Part shown: one piece after another, positions 23,665 through 32,941 of the stretch
How positions within the stretch are numbered: position 1 is the first letter of the stretch
Layout: each line of letters starts with the position of its first letter
Source of the DNA: JBNJGB01 sp051747385
Lineage (GTDB): Bacteria > Myxococcota_A > UBA9042 > PHBI01 > JACKFB01
Assembly (NCBI GenBank): GCA_051747385.1
Contig: JBNJGB010000028.1
Coordinates: 29,034 to 93,033, forward strand
Direction of reading: 5' to 3'
Length of the DNA: 64,000 bases
Notes under the pieces: generated by a model
The model's input: the letters and a program-made list of their open reading frames with translations, nothing else
Database searches by the model: none
Told to the model about the DNA's origin: nothing
Made by a program: the position numbers and the translations under genes

Positions 23665-24879
23665 TCAGTCGAGCGACGGTCCGCTCAGCGCCACCTCGTC
23701 CGAGAGGGTCACCTCCCCCTCCAGCAGCGGGGCCAGGCCCGCGTGGCCGAGGAGGTGGTGGCGCAGGAAGCCGAGCGAGTACGCGCGGACGATGTCGTAG
23801 GCGTCCTCGAACGGGATGTACTCGTCTCCGCACCCGTCGTCGAGGTTCAGCCCGATCTCGCAGGCGTTCGAGAACGTGAAGTGCCCCGCCGTGGCGATGT
23901 CGACGCGCAGGTCGCCGGACCCCTCGAGGCCCTCCCAGAGGGGATCCCCGTGCTCGTCGTTGGGCGTGAGGCCGTCCAGAGCGCCGGTGAGCAGGAGGGT
24001 CGGCGCGTCCACCGACGCCGTGCTGCCGGGGCCGAGCACGTCCTTGGTCGACGGGGCCATGGGCACGAGCACGCGGACGCGCGCGTCGCGGAAGCCGTGC
24101 TCGAGGAGCGCGTAACGCTGGGACGTCAGCACCTCGCAGAGGTCTCCGGGGGACTCCTCGCAGCCCGCTCGGAGGGCCTCGACGTCGTAGGAGGCTCCGC
24201 CGATGGCCAAGGTCGTGTACCCGCCGAAGCTGTGGCCGGCCATGGCGACGTCGTCCGACAGCCGCCCCGCGAGCGGGTCGTCGCCGGGCAGGTCCTCCAC
24301 GGCGTCCAGCACCGCCGAGATATCCTGCGGCCTGAGGAGCACCGCCTCGGCCACGAGCGACATGTCCAGGACGGTGTTGCCGGTGTGCCCGGGCGCCACG
24401 ACCACCCACCCGTGGCTCGCCAGGTGCTCGGTGAGGAAGAAGCTCTGCCCGGGGAAGCCGCCGTTGCCGTGGGAGAAGACCAGCAGCGGCAGCGGGTCGT
24501 CGCCGGCCGGGGAGGCGTCCACGAGGACGTCGGGCCGCTCGATCAGCTCGTGGGCGTAGGTGGCGCCTTCGCCGTCCTGGTCGGCGGTGGGATACCAGAT
24601 GGACACGGGCAGGGCCCGATCCTCGTCGAACGTCTCCGGGCGGTAGGTGACCTCCAGGGTGCGGAACCCGACGCCCCACGGGCCGGGGGCCATCAACTCC
24701 TCCGGCTCGACGGGGCCGGCGGCCGCGTCGCCCAGGGGCACGTCCCCGTCGCCGAGGACTGCGTCGTGCGCCGGCGTCTCCGCGGAATCGTCGCAGGCGA
24801 GCAGCGGCGCCGCCGGGAGGAGGACAAGGAGCAGACGGGTCGAAGCTCGGAGCACGGTCACCTCGTGGTCGGTCCCCAT
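23665..24879 (-). CDS. Lipoprotein alpha/beta hydrolase (dienelactone-hydrolase-like, COG4188 type)
   Basis: 404 residues from the ATG at 24879 (a GTG at 24861 is also possible). The lipobox is LLAC (Cys29). The catalytic core is clear: LLVFSHGNGGFPGQSF forms the oxyanion region, GHSFGGYTTLAIGG holds the nucleophile Ser, APTLLLTGALDGLTP the Asp, and ATAGHFTFSNAC the His. The arrangement matches predicted dienelactone hydrolases and PAF-acetylhydrolase/PET-hydrolase relatives, which cleave esters. It is anchored on the cell envelope facing outside or the periplasm. The substrate is unknown. Confidence 0.85.
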   Translation of the reverse strand: MGTDHEVTVLRASTRLLLVLLPAAPLLACDDSAETPAHDAVLGDGDVPLGDAAAGPVEPEELMAPGPWGVGFRTLEVTYRPETFDEDRALPVSIWYPTADQDGEGATYAHELIERPDVLVDASPAGDDPLPLLVFSHGNGGFPGQSFFLTEHLASHGWVVVAPGHTGNTVLDMSLVAEAVLLRPQDISAVLDAVEDLPGDDPLAGRLSDDVAMAGHSFGGYTTLAIGGASYDVEALRAGCEESPGDLCEVLTSQRYALLEHGFRDARVRVLVPMAPSTKDVLGPGSTASVDAPTLLLTGALDGLTPNDEHGDPLWEGLEGSGDLRVDIATAGHFTFSNACEIGLNLDDGCGDEYIPFEDAYDIVRAYSLGFLRHHLLGHAGLAPLLEGEVTLSDEVALSGPSLD

Positions 24880-25277
24880 CGACGGGATGCAGAGGGTAGC
24901 CGTCTCCGCGCAAGCCGTCAGCTGGACATCGCCTCGGCGCCGACCAGAGGGTCCGGGAGGCCTCGTCGGGGGATGGCTCGACACCCGGCGGAGCCGGGGA
25001 CCTACGCACCGCGCGCCGTCGACTACGCCGGCCTCTCCGAGAGTGGTCGCACCACCAGCAGCAGGCTCCCCCTGGACGAGGCGACTAGGTACTCACGGGG
25101 CGCTGACCCGACCGCCGCGTGCGCCGGGCGAGGTGGCGCTCGTCGGGCCCGCGTTCAGGACGGGCGCGGACTTCGGATGACGGACGCGTGCGGCCCCGCT
25201 AGGCTCCCCGCGCCTCCCGGCCGAAGACGCCCGGGCGGAGCGGCCGGCGACACCACGACCGGAGGTACGACGACACC
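24880..25277. other. Divergent intergenic region
   Basis: About 400 bp between the lipoprotein hydrolase and the Na/phosphate cotransporter. No coding frame, repeat or recognisable promoter was seen. It presumably holds both promoters. Confidence 0.5.
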
Positions 25278-26999
25278 GTGGACGGCAACCTCGTGGCATC
25301 GATCGCCGCCCAGGCGATCGGGGGACTGGGCATCTTCCTGCTGGGCATGAAGTTCATGTCCGAGGGGCTCCAGGCGGTGGCCGGCGACCGGCTCCGCCGC
25401 ATGATCAGCCGGGGCACGTCCAACCGCGTGGTCGCGGTCGGCACGGGCTCCGTCGTGACCAGCTTCGTGCAGTCCAGCTCGGTGACGACGGTGATCGTCG
25501 TGGGCCTGGTCAACGCCGGGTTCATGACGCTCCACCAGGCCATCGGCGTGATCATGGGCGCCAACATCGGCACCACGATCACCGGCTGGATCCTGGTGCT
25601 CAAGATCGGCAAGTGGGGGCTGCCCATCCTCGGCGTGGCGGCCATGGGCTACCTGTTCATGCGCCGCGATCGCACGCGCTACCTCAGCATGGCGGTCATG
25701 GGCATGGGCATGATCTTCTTCGGCCTGGAGCTGATGAAGGACGGCTTCGCGCCGATCCGCGACATGCCCGAGTTCCTGGAGTGGTTCCACCGCTTCTCGG
25801 CGGACACCTACCTCGGCGTGCTCAAGGTGGCGCTGGTCGGCTGCGTGCTGACGTTCGTCGTGCAGTCGTCGTCCGCCACCCTGGGCATCACCATCGGCCT
25901 GGCCATCGCCGGCGTCATCCCGTTCACCACGGCCGCGGCCCTGGTGCTCGGCGAGAACATCGGCACGACCATCACCGCCATGCTGGCCTCCATCGGCGTG
26001 ACGACGAACGCCCGCCGCGCGGCCATGGCGCACCTCGTGTTCAACATCCTCGGCGTGGTGTGGGTCACCGCCCTGTTCGCCCAGTACATGGAGATCATGC
26101 AGCACGTGGTCCAGAGCACCCACGGCATGGACATCATGGCGCTGGACTACGCGCAGGTCGAGGCGGGCGACGGCGCCATCAGCTCCGCCACCTTCACCCA
26201 GGTGATGACCTTCGGCATCGCGGCGGTCCACACGGGCTTCAACGTCACCAACGTGCTCCTCTTCCTGCCCTTCACCGGGCTGCTCGCCAGCGGGATGCGG
26301 CGGGTGTTCCCCGACCGCGCCACGAAGGAGAAGCCGCACCTGACCAGCCTCGACTATCACCTCATCGACTCGCCGGTGCTCGCCATCGAGGAGTCCCGGG
26401 TGGAGCTCCTGCGCATGGCCTCCAGCGTCGACAAGATGATGGCCTGGCTGGCCCGGCTGACACTGGACGGCGAGCACGACGAGCGGCTGGAGAGGAAGAC
26501 CTTCCACCGCGAGGAGGTCCTGGACGACATCCAGCAGGAGATCCTCGCCTTCCTCGGCTCGGTGCTCGGGGGCAACGCCCCGCACAGCGTGACCGAGGAG
26601 GCCCGCGATCAGCTCCGCATCGCCGAGGAGTACGAGTCCCTGTCCGACGCGATCATCACGATCCTCAAGGCCCACCTCAAGCTGCGCCGGCAGGACCTGG
26701 AGTTCAGCGAGGAGCAGCTCCGGCAGATCGCCGCCCTGCACGAGAAGGTGGCCGAGTACGTCCACCTGGTGCGACAGGGCCTGATCGAGCGCGACCGCGA
26801 CACGGTGAGGCGGCTCGGATCGCGGGGCCCGGCCATCAAGCACCTCGCCAAGGGGCTCCGCGACGAGCACCTGGCGGCCCTGGCCGAGACGCGGATCGAC
26901 CCGCAGATCAGCATGGCCTACACGAACGTGCTGGCCAGCTATCGGCGGGTCAGGAACCACGCGCAGAACGTGGCCGAGGCGCTGTCCGGGGGGAAGTGA
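25278..26999 (+). CDS. Na+/phosphate cotransporter family protein with PhoU-like tail
   Basis: 573 residues from a GTG with GGAGG 12 bp upstream. The N-terminal about 340 residues hold two inverted transport repeats with the QSSS motif in each (TSFVQSSSVTTVIVVGLV near 75, TFVVQSSSATLGITIGLA near 200) and GANIGTTIT / GENIGTTIT ion-site loops. Residues 370-560 form a PhoU-like helical bundle (EEYESLSDAIITILKAHLKL), usually linked to phosphate sensing. It should import phosphate with sodium across the inner membrane. It has no partner genes and ends in a strong hairpin. Confidence 0.93.
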   Translation: MDGNLVASIAAQAIGGLGIFLLGMKFMSEGLQAVAGDRLRRMISRGTSNRVVAVGTGSVVTSFVQSSSVTTVIVVGLVNAGFMTLHQAIGVIMGANIGTTITGWILVLKIGKWGLPILGVAAMGYLFMRRDRTRYLSMAVMGMGMIFFGLELMKDGFAPIRDMPEFLEWFHRFSADTYLGVLKVALVGCVLTFVVQSSSATLGITIGLAIAGVIPFTTAAALVLGENIGTTITAMLASIGVTTNARRAAMAHLVFNILGVVWVTALFAQYMEIMQHVVQSTHGMDIMALDYAQVEAGDGAISSATFTQVMTFGIAAVHTGFNVTNVLLFLPFTGLLASGMRRVFPDRATKEKPHLTSLDYHLIDSPVLAIEESRVELLRMASSVDKMMAWLARLTLDGEHDERLERKTFHREEVLDDIQQEILAFLGSVLGGNAPHSVTEEARDQLRIAEEYESLSDAIITILKAHLKLRRQDLEFSEEQLRQIAALHEKVAEYVHLVRQGLIERDRDTVRRLGSRGPAIKHLAKGLRDEHLAALAETRIDPQISMAYTNVLASYRRVRNHAQNVAEALSGGK

Positions 27000-27022
27000 C
27001 CCGGACGGGGCCGGAACGAAAG

Positions 27023-27069
27023 AGGGCGGGGGCGCGTCGACGTCGCCGGACGCCGCGCACCCCCGCCCC
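27023..27069. terminator. Bidirectional hairpin between convergent genes
   Basis: GGGCGGGGGCGCG (27024-27036) pairs with the complementary arm ending CCCCCGCCC (27054-27068), with a two-base bulge. It lies between the stops of the cotransporter and the convergent Cys-rich lipoprotein. There is no U-tract, as usual at this GC content. Confidence 0.6.
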
Positions 27070-27089
27070 GGGTTCCGGTCACCGGCGCG

Positions 27090-28340
27090 CTACTGCTGGC
27101 ACTCCGGGTGATCGGCGCAGTCCGCGCAGGCGCAGCTCTCGTTGAACGGCGAGCAGACGCCGTCGTCGATGCAGTTCGACGGGTCGCCGCAGAACTCGTC
27201 GTCGGCGCACTCGCCGCACACGCAGTCGTCCTCGAGCGTGCACTCGCCGTCATCGACGCACCCGACGCACTGGCAGGGGTCCTCGGTCACGCTGCAGTCC
27301 ACGTCGCTGCTCACGTTGACGGGCTCGCACACGAGCGTGCCCTCGGTGGCGCACTGGCCGTTGGGCGTGCAGAACTCGCCGGTGTCGCAGGAGCCGCACG
27401 TCCCACCACACCCGTCGGAGCCGCACTGCTTGCCGTCGCACTGGGGCTCGCAGTTCACGCACTCGGGGTGATCGGCGCAGTCCGCGCAGGCGCAGCTCTC
27501 GTTGAACGGCGAGCAGACGCCGTCGTCGATGCAGTTCGACGGGTCGCCGCAGAACTCGTCGTCGGCGCACTCGCTGCACACGCAGTCATCCTCGATCGTG
27601 CACTCGCCGTCATCGACGCAGCCGACGCACTGGCAGTCGTCGTCCGTGACGGTGCAGGTATCCGCCGGCACCTCCACGTCGTCGCACGCGAGGGTGCTCT
27701 CCTCGAGGCACTCGGTCCCGTCCTCGGAGCACACGAACCCGCTGTCGCACGTGCCGCAGTCGCCGCCGCAGCCGTCCGGGCCGCAGACCTTCCCGTCGCA
27801 GGCGGGCACGCAGCCACCGTCGGCGATCACGTCCGGCCCCGCGTCCTCGGTCACGTCCTCGACCGTGTCGGGCGTGGTGTCCTCCGCGACGTCATCCACC
27901 GGCGTGGTGTCCTCCGCGACGTCATCCACCGGCGTGGTGTCCTCCGCGACGTCATCCACCGGCGTGGTGTCCTCCGCGACGTCATCGGACACATCCTCGG
28001 TGGTGTCCGCGGCGACGTCGTCCTCGGTGTCCTCGGACACGTCCTGGACGGCGTCGGGGTCGTCGACGTCCTCGTCGCTCGTGTCGTCCGCGACGTCCTC
28101 GTCGCTCGTGTCGTCCGCGACGTCCTCGTCGCTCGTGTCGTCCGCGACATCCTCGTCGCTCGTGTCGTCCGCGACATCCTCGTCGCTCGTGTCGTCCGCG
28201 ACGTCTCCGGGCGTCACGTCGCCGCCCCCGTTGTCGGAGACGGTGTCCGTCGGAGGCACGAAGCCTCCATTGCCCCCCGAGTCGTCGCAGGCCGGGAACA
28301 GCAGAAACAGCAGTAGCGTCGTGCACGCAATGGCACGCAT
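27090..28340 (-). CDS. Cys-rich lipoprotein with tandem acidic repeats
   Basis: 416 residues starting at the ATG 28340 (AGGAGGTG upstream). The lipobox is FPAC (Cys18). Residues 45-100 contain five copies of a nine-residue VADDTSDED unit and residues 120-165 about four copies of a ten-residue VDDVAEDTTP unit, an extended acidic stalk. The C-terminal 250 residues are two tandem Cys-rich modules (each with CDGKxCGxDGCGGxCGxC, CQCVGCVDDGECT, DEFCGDPSNCIDDG, CACADCADHPEC). The cysteine spacing suggests disulphide-bonded surface modules. No enzyme motif; a structural or adhesive surface role is inference. Confidence 0.8.
   Translation of the reverse strand: MRAIACTTLLLFLLFPACDDSGGNGGFVPPTDTVSDNGGGDVTPGDVADDTSDEDVADDTSDEDVADDTSDEDVADDTSDEDVADDTSDEDVDDPDAVQDVSEDTEDDVAADTTEDVSDDVAEDTTPVDDVAEDTTPVDDVAEDTTPVDDVAEDTTPDTVEDVTEDAGPDVIADGGCVPACDGKVCGPDGCGGDCGTCDSGFVCSEDGTECLEESTLACDDVEVPADTCTVTDDDCQCVGCVDDGECTIEDDCVCSECADDEFCGDPSNCIDDGVCSPFNESCACADCADHPECVNCEPQCDGKQCGSDGCGGTCGSCDTGEFCTPNGQCATEGTLVCEPVNVSSDVDCSVTEDPCQCVGCVDDGECTLEDDCVCGECADDEFCGDPSNCIDDGVCSPFNESCACADCADHPECQQ
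27101..27650. repeat. 360-bp tandem duplication of the Cys-rich module
   Basis: 27101-27290 and 27461-27650 are nearly identical with a 360-bp offset inside the lipoprotein gene, while the intervening parts of the two modules have diverged. This pattern suggests recent duplication or gene conversion. Confidence 0.85.
27871..27986. repeat. 30-bp tandem coding repeats (about 4 units)
   Basis: Units starting GGCGTGGTGTCCTCCGCGAC repeat at exactly 30 bp, three of them identical, encoding VDDVAEDTTP on the minus strand. A likely site of length variation. Confidence 0.9.
28068..28202. repeat. 27-bp tandem coding repeats (5 units)
   Basis: Five 27-bp units (core CCTCGTCGCTCGTGTCGTCC) differing at one position encode VADDTSDED on the minus strand. 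Near-identity indicates recent expansion. Confidence 0.92.
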
Positions 28341-28507
28341 GGGCACCTCCTGGGCGATTGGCGAAGGCGCGGGACACTAGTGGGGGCACGCCCGGTTGTC
28401 CAGCGCGAAGTTCGCCCCGAGGGGCACACGGGCCTCCAAGGGCCGGCTGAGGCGCGGGACGGCAGGATCCTTGCAGTGTGCTCCGACCACTGACCGGAGG
28501 GGCGCGC

Positions 28508-29563
28508 ATGGCGTCGGAGGCCCTGGACGTGGCGGTGGTGCTCGGGGATCCGAGGTTGCCCTATCCCTACACGGAGGACGGGCGCTTCGGGGCCGAGGAC
28601 CTGGAGGCGGTCGAGCATCTGCAGGCAGCCCTGGCGAAGCTGGAGGGGTACCGGTTTCGCTACCTCGACGACCACGACAGGCTCCTGGACGACCTGCGCG
28701 AGGCGCGGCCGGACCTGGCGCTGAACCTGTGCGACACCGGGTTCCGGAACCAGTGGGACTACGAGCGGAACGTCCCGGCGCTCCTGGAGATCCTCGAGAT
28801 CCCCTACACCGGCGCGGACCCCATGGGTATCAGCCTGGGCACGGACAAGAGCCTCGTCCGGGCCGCCGCGGAGGCGATGGGGGTGTCGGTGCCCGACGAG
28901 ACCTGGGTGGACCTGGCCGCGCGTCCGCTCGTCCTTCCGTCGAGGTATCCCGCGCTGGTGAAGCCCAACTGCAGCGGCGGGAGCTTCGGGATCACGCGCG
29001 ACTCCGTCGTCCACGCGCCGGGCGAGGCCGAGGCGTACCTCCGCTGGCTCGCCGGCCACGTGGAGATCCCCGAGGCGCTCGTCCAGGACTACCTCGACGG
29101 CGACGAGTACTCCCTCGCCCTCGTGGGCAACCCCGGCCAGGGGTTCACGGCGCTGGCCCCGCTGGAGGTGGACTTCTCCGACCTGGACCCGGACCTGCCG
29201 CCGCTGCTGACGTACGCCTCCAAGACGGACCCGGACTCGTCCTACTGGAAGGACGTCCGGTTCCGGCGGGCGCGCCTGGACGAGGCCACCCGGGCGACGC
29301 TGGCGGGTCACTGCGAGCGCGTCTTTCGCCGCCTCGGCTTCCGCGACTACGCCCGGTTCGACTTCCGGTGCGGCGCGGACGGATGCCCCCGCCTGCTCGA
29401 CGCCAACACGAACCCGACCTGGTACTGGGACGGCAAGATGGCGCTCATGGCCCGGTGGGCCGGCCACGGCTACGACGACCTGCTCCGGATGATCCTGGAG
29501 GTCGCCCGTGCCCGGTACGAGGCAGCCCCGGGCACGGGGCGGGCTGGCACCCGGATTGCTTGA
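28508..29563 (+). CDS. ATP-grasp ligase, D-Ala-D-Ala ligase-like
   Basis: 351 residues starting at an ATG with GGAGG 8 bp upstream. The ATP-grasp fold is clear: YPALVKPNCSGGSFGI holds the ATP-binding Lys and the glycine-rich loop, ALVQDYLDGDEYSLALVG the central strand, and YARFDFRC then RLLDANTNPTWY the Mg-binding Asp/Asn site. The N-terminal ALNLCDTGFRN, IPYTGADPMGISLGTDK region matches Ddl (substrate loop and KxxxK-like start). Ddl-type enzymes join two amino acids through an acyl phosphate. The non-canonical active-site loop and absence of mur or van neighbours argue against cell-wall synthesis. It is the first gene of a four-gene operon. Confidence 0.85.
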   Translation: MASEALDVAVVLGDPRLPYPYTEDGRFGAEDLEAVEHLQAALAKLEGYRFRYLDDHDRLLDDLREARPDLALNLCDTGFRNQWDYERNVPALLEILEIPYTGADPMGISLGTDKSLVRAAAEAMGVSVPDETWVDLAARPLVLPSRYPALVKPNCSGGSFGITRDSVVHAPGEAEAYLRWLAGHVEIPEALVQDYLDGDEYSLALVGNPGQGFTALAPLEVDFSDLDPDLPPLLTYASKTDPDSSYWKDVRFRRARLDEATRATLAGHCERVFRRLGFRDYARFDFRCGADGCPRLLDANTNPTWYWDGKMALMARWAGHGYDDLLRMILEVARARYEAAPGTGRAGTRIA

Positions 29564-29618
29564 AGATCGCTCTGGACGCCGCCGCTGCGGAGCGGTGTCG
29601 GTGCGGACGCGAGGCGCC

Positions 29619-30917
29619 ATGCGACGGCGGAACGTCTTCTGGATCGGGCTGAACGACTTCAACCGGGAGAAGCTCCGCGCGACCCGCCACGCCGCGTTCT
29701 GCGACTTCCACGGCCTCCTGACGCCCGGGGAGATGCTCGACGCGGAGACGTTTCCCGTCGGCGACATGCTGTGTCGCGCGAGAGACCACCTCCGGAGCTT
29801 CCCGGGGACGGTGGACGCCGTCCTCGGCTACATGGACTTCCCGGTGAGCACGATGCTGCCGATCCTGTGCCGGGAGTTCGACCTGCCCACGTCATCCCTG
29901 GAGAGCGTCCTCCGCTGCGAGCACAAGTACTGGAGCCGCCTGGAGCAGCGCCGCGCCGTCCCCGAGCACACGCCGGCGTTCTGCGCCTTCGACCCCTTCG
30001 ACGACGGGTCCGTCGCGGACATCGCGCTGCCCTATCCGTTCTGGGTGAAGCCCATCAAGTCCGCCGGCTCCCACCTGGGGTTCCGCATCGGCGGGCGGGC
30101 GGATCTGCGTCGGGCCGTGGAGCGGATCCGCGAGGGCATCCGGCGCTACGGCGATCCCTTCGACCACATCGTGGAGCGCGCGGACGTGCCGGAGGAGGTG
30201 CGGCGGGTCCGGGGACGCTGGTGCCTCGCCGAGGAGATCGTCCACGGGCGCCAGTGCACCGTGGAGGGGTGGGTCCTCGACGGGGAGTACGGGACGCACG
30301 GCGTCGTGGACTCCCTGCGCTATCCCAACCGCTCCAGCTTCCTGCGCTACGAGTATCCGTCCCGACTGCCGGCCCGGGTCCGCGAGCGCATGGGCGAGGT
30401 GGCCGAGCGCTTCCTCCGCCACGTGGGCTACGACCGCGGGGCGTTCAACGTCGAGCTCTTCTGGGAGCCGAAGACCGACCGCGTCCGCCTCCTGGAGGCC
30501 AACACCCGCGTCGCCCAGCACCACAGCGATCTGTTCGAGAAGGTCGACGGGGCCTCCAACCACGAGGTCGCGCTCGACGTCGCCCTGGGGAAGCGGCCCG
30601 ACCTCCCGCACCGGCGCGGGCCCTTCAGGCGTGCCGCGACGTGGTGGCTCCGCACCCCGGAAGACGCCGTCGTGCGCCGCGTGCCCACGCGAGAGGAGAT
30701 CCGCCGCCTCGAGGAGGAGATCCCGGGGACGGAGGTGGAGGTAGAGGTGTCCGAAGGCATGCGCCTGTCGGACCTCGAGGATCAGGACAGCTACAGCTAC
30801 GCCTACGCCATCGTCTACGTCGGCGCCGACGACCCCGAGCAGCTTCGACGGCGCTTCGAGCGGTGCCGCGAATCCCTGCCCTTCCGCTTCGAGCCCGCCA
30901 CCGGGGAGCGACCATGA
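29619..30917 (+). CDS. ATP-grasp ligase, second type (PylC/carbamoyl-phosphate-synthase-like)
   Basis: 432 residues; the ATG has GAGG 4 bp upstream. ATP-grasp features are YPFWVKPIKSAGSHLGFRI (ATP-binding Lys and loop, about residue 140), CLAEEIVHGRQCTVEGWV (hinge strand), and GAFNVELFWE then RLLEANTRVAQHHSDLF (metal site). The last is an unusual variant of the common EINPR motif. The C-terminal 100 residues form a separate alpha/beta domain (VEVEVSEGMRLSD, AYAIVYVGADDPEQLRRRF). It starts 55 bp after the first ligase and shares an ATGA overlap with the next gene. It likely adds an amino acid or carboxylate to a shared intermediate. Confidence 0.83.
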   Translation: MRRRNVFWIGLNDFNREKLRATRHAAFCDFHGLLTPGEMLDAETFPVGDMLCRARDHLRSFPGTVDAVLGYMDFPVSTMLPILCREFDLPTSSLESVLRCEHKYWSRLEQRRAVPEHTPAFCAFDPFDDGSVADIALPYPFWVKPIKSAGSHLGFRIGGRADLRRAVERIREGIRRYGDPFDHIVERADVPEEVRRVRGRWCLAEEIVHGRQCTVEGWVLDGEYGTHGVVDSLRYPNRSSFLRYEYPSRLPARVRERMGEVAERFLRHVGYDRGAFNVELFWEPKTDRVRLLEANTRVAQHHSDLFEKVDGASNHEVALDVALGKRPDLPHRRGPFRRAATWWLRTPEDAVVRRVPTREEIRRLEEEIPGTEVEVEVSEGMRLSDLEDQDSYSYAYAIVYVGADDPEQLRRRFERCRESLPFRFEPATGERP

Positions 30918-32941
30918 AGCACGTGAGAGACCTCCCGAACCCGGTCCGGGAGATGGAGAACGCCTGGATCCCCATGCCGGACGGGACCCGCCTCGCCGCG
31001 CGCATCTGGATGCCCGACGACGCGAAGGACGCCCCGGTCCCCGCCCTCCTGGAGTACATTCCGTATCGGAAGCGCGACATGCGGGCGAGCGTCGACTCCA
31101 TGAACCACCGGTACCTCGCCGGACACGGCTACGCCGGGGTGCGCGTGGACATCCGCGGCAGCGGCGACTCGGAGGGCGTGCTCCGCGACGAGTACCTCCA
31201 GGAGGAGCTCGACGACGGCCTGGCCATCATCCGCTGGCTCGCGGAGCAGCCGTGGTGCGACGGCACCGTGGGGATGTTCGGCATCTCCTGGGGCGGCTTC
31301 AACGCGCTCCAGGTGGCCGCGCTCCAGCCGCCCGCCCTGAAGGCCATCCTCACGGTCTGCTCCACGGACGATCGCTACGCGGACGACGTGCACCACATGG
31401 GCGGCTGCCTCCTGGGCGACAACCTGTCCTGGTCGTCGATCATGCTCGGCTACAACTCGTGCCCGCCCGACCCGGCCGTCGTGGGGGAGCGCTGGCGCGC
31501 CATGTGGAAGGAGCGCCTCCAGGGCAGCGGGCACTGGCTGATCAAGTGGCTCCGGCACCAGCGCCGCGACCACTACTGGAAGCACGGCTCGGTCTGCGAG
31601 GACCTGACCGCCATCCGCTGCCCGGTGTTCGCCGTGAGCGGGTGGGCGGACGGTTACTCGAACTCCGTCTTCCGCCTGATGGCGGGGCTCGACGTGCCGC
31701 GGAAGGGGCTCATCGGCCCCTGGAGCCACATGTACCCGCACGTGGGACGCCCCGGCCCGGCCATCGGCTTCCTGCAGGAGTCCCTGCGCTGGTGGGACCA
31801 CTGGCTCAAGGGCGAGGACCGCGGGCTCATGGACGAGCCGATGCTGCGGGTGTGGATGCAGGACAGCGTCGACCCGGTGCCCCGCTACAAGCACCGGCCG
31901 GGGCGCTGGGTGGCCGAGCCCACGTGGCCGTCGCCCGACGTCTCCGAGCGCCGCCTGCCCCTGGCGACCGCCCGCCTGCTGCCGGACGGAGAGGCCGGGG
32001 ACGACGCGGAGCTGAGCATCCAGTCGCCGCTGTCGGTGGGGCTGTTCGCCGGGAAGTGGTGCTCGTACGCCGACGCGCCGGACCTGCCCCACGACCAGCG
32101 GGAGGAGGACGGCGGCGCCCTGGTCTTCGACAGCGACCCGCTCGAGGACGGCCTGGAGATCCTGGGCGCTCCCGAGGTGGACCTGGCGCTGGCGTCGAAC
32201 AAGCCGGTCGCCATGGTGGCGGTGCGCCTGTCCGACGTGGCGCCGGACGGCCAGGCCACCCGCGTGACCTACGGCCTCCTGAACCTGACGCACCGCGACT
32301 CCCACGAGCACCCGGGGCCCCTGGAGCCGGGCCGCCGCTACCGGGTCCGCGTCCGCATGAACGACGTGGCGCAGACCTTCCGCGCGGGACACCAGGTCCG
32401 CCTGTCGGTCTCGACGAGCTACTGGCCCCTGGCCTGGCCGCCGCCCGAGCTGCCGCGGCTGACCGTGTGGACGGACTCGAGCGCCCTGCTCCTCCCGGTC
32501 CGCCCGCCGCGGGACTCGGACGCCCGGCTGCGGCCCTTCGAAGGACCCGAGGCGGCGGAGCCGGACGCGATCACCATCGTGGAGAGCGGCCACCACAACT
32601 GGCTGCTCCACCGCGACATGGAGCGCAACGCCTCCGTGCTGGAGGTCATCGGGGACGACGGGACCTACCGGGTGGAGTACGCCGACGTGGAGGTGGGGGC
32701 CCACGGCGTCGAGCGCTATCGCTCCGTGGGCAACGAGGTCGACGGCGTCCGCGGCGAGACCCGGTGGAGCCTGGCGTTCCGGCGGCCCGAGGACGGCTGG
32801 GACGTCCGGACCGAGTGCCGCACCGTGCTGACGTCGACGCCGACCCACTTCCGGGTGGTCGCCACCCTCGACGCCTGGGAGGGGGATCGCCGCGTCCACG
32901 CGGAGAGCTGGGACGAGGAGATCCCGAGGGACAACGTATGA
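30914..32941 (+). CDS. CocE/NonD-family alpha/beta hydrolase (X-Pro dipeptidyl-peptidase-like)
   Basis: 675 residues without a signal peptide, so cytoplasmic. The hydrolase core has VRVDIRGSGDSEG, the nucleophile Ser in FGISWGGFNALQ (near residue 125), the Asp in VSGWADGYSN and the His in GPWSHMYPH. A C-terminal jelly-roll (VMVAVRLSDVAPDG, RAGHQVRLSVSTSYWPLAWP) is typical of CocE and X-Pro aminopeptidases. An extra about 110-residue C-terminal segment follows. These enzymes cleave esters or peptide bonds after proline or acyl groups. ATGA overlaps with both neighbours tie it to the ATP-grasp pair and the M20 deacylase. Confidence 0.9.
   Translation: MKHVRDLPNPVREMENAWIPMPDGTRLAARIWMPDDAKDAPVPALLEYIPYRKRDMRASVDSMNHRYLAGHGYAGVRVDIRGSGDSEGVLRDEYLQEELDDGLAIIRWLAEQPWCDGTVGMFGISWGGFNALQVAALQPPALKAILTVCSTDDRYADDVHHMGGCLLGDNLSWSSIMLGYNSCPPDPAVVGERWRAMWKERLQGSGHWLIKWLRHQRRDHYWKHGSVCEDLTAIRCPVFAVSGWADGYSNSVFRLMAGLDVPRKGLIGPWSHMYPHVGRPGPAIGFLQESLRWWDHWLKGEDRGLMDEPMLRVWMQDSVDPVPRYKHRPGRWVAEPTWPSPDVSERRLPLATARLLPDGEAGDDAELSIQSPLSVGLFAGKWCSYADAPDLPHDQREEDGGALVFDSDPLEDGLEILGAPEVDLALASNKPVAMVAVRLSDVAPDGQATRVTYGLLNLTHRDSHEHPGPLEPGRRYRVRVRMNDVAQTFRAGHQVRLSVSTSYWPLAWPPPELPRLTVWTDSSALLLPVRPPRDSDARLRPFEGPEAAEPDAITIVESGHHNWLLHRDMERNASVLEVIGDDGTYRVEYADVEVGAHGVERYRSVGNEVDGVRGETRWSLAFRRPEDGWDVRTECRTVLTSTPTHFRVVATLDAWEGDRRVHAESWDEEIPRDNV

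Noticed and set aside
28508..29563. Housekeeping D-Ala-D-Ala ligase
   Set aside because: No mur/fts genes nearby, it is coupled to a second ATP-grasp enzyme and two hydrolases, and the metal-site sequence DANTNPTWY departs from the usual Ddl EVNTMPG-like motif.
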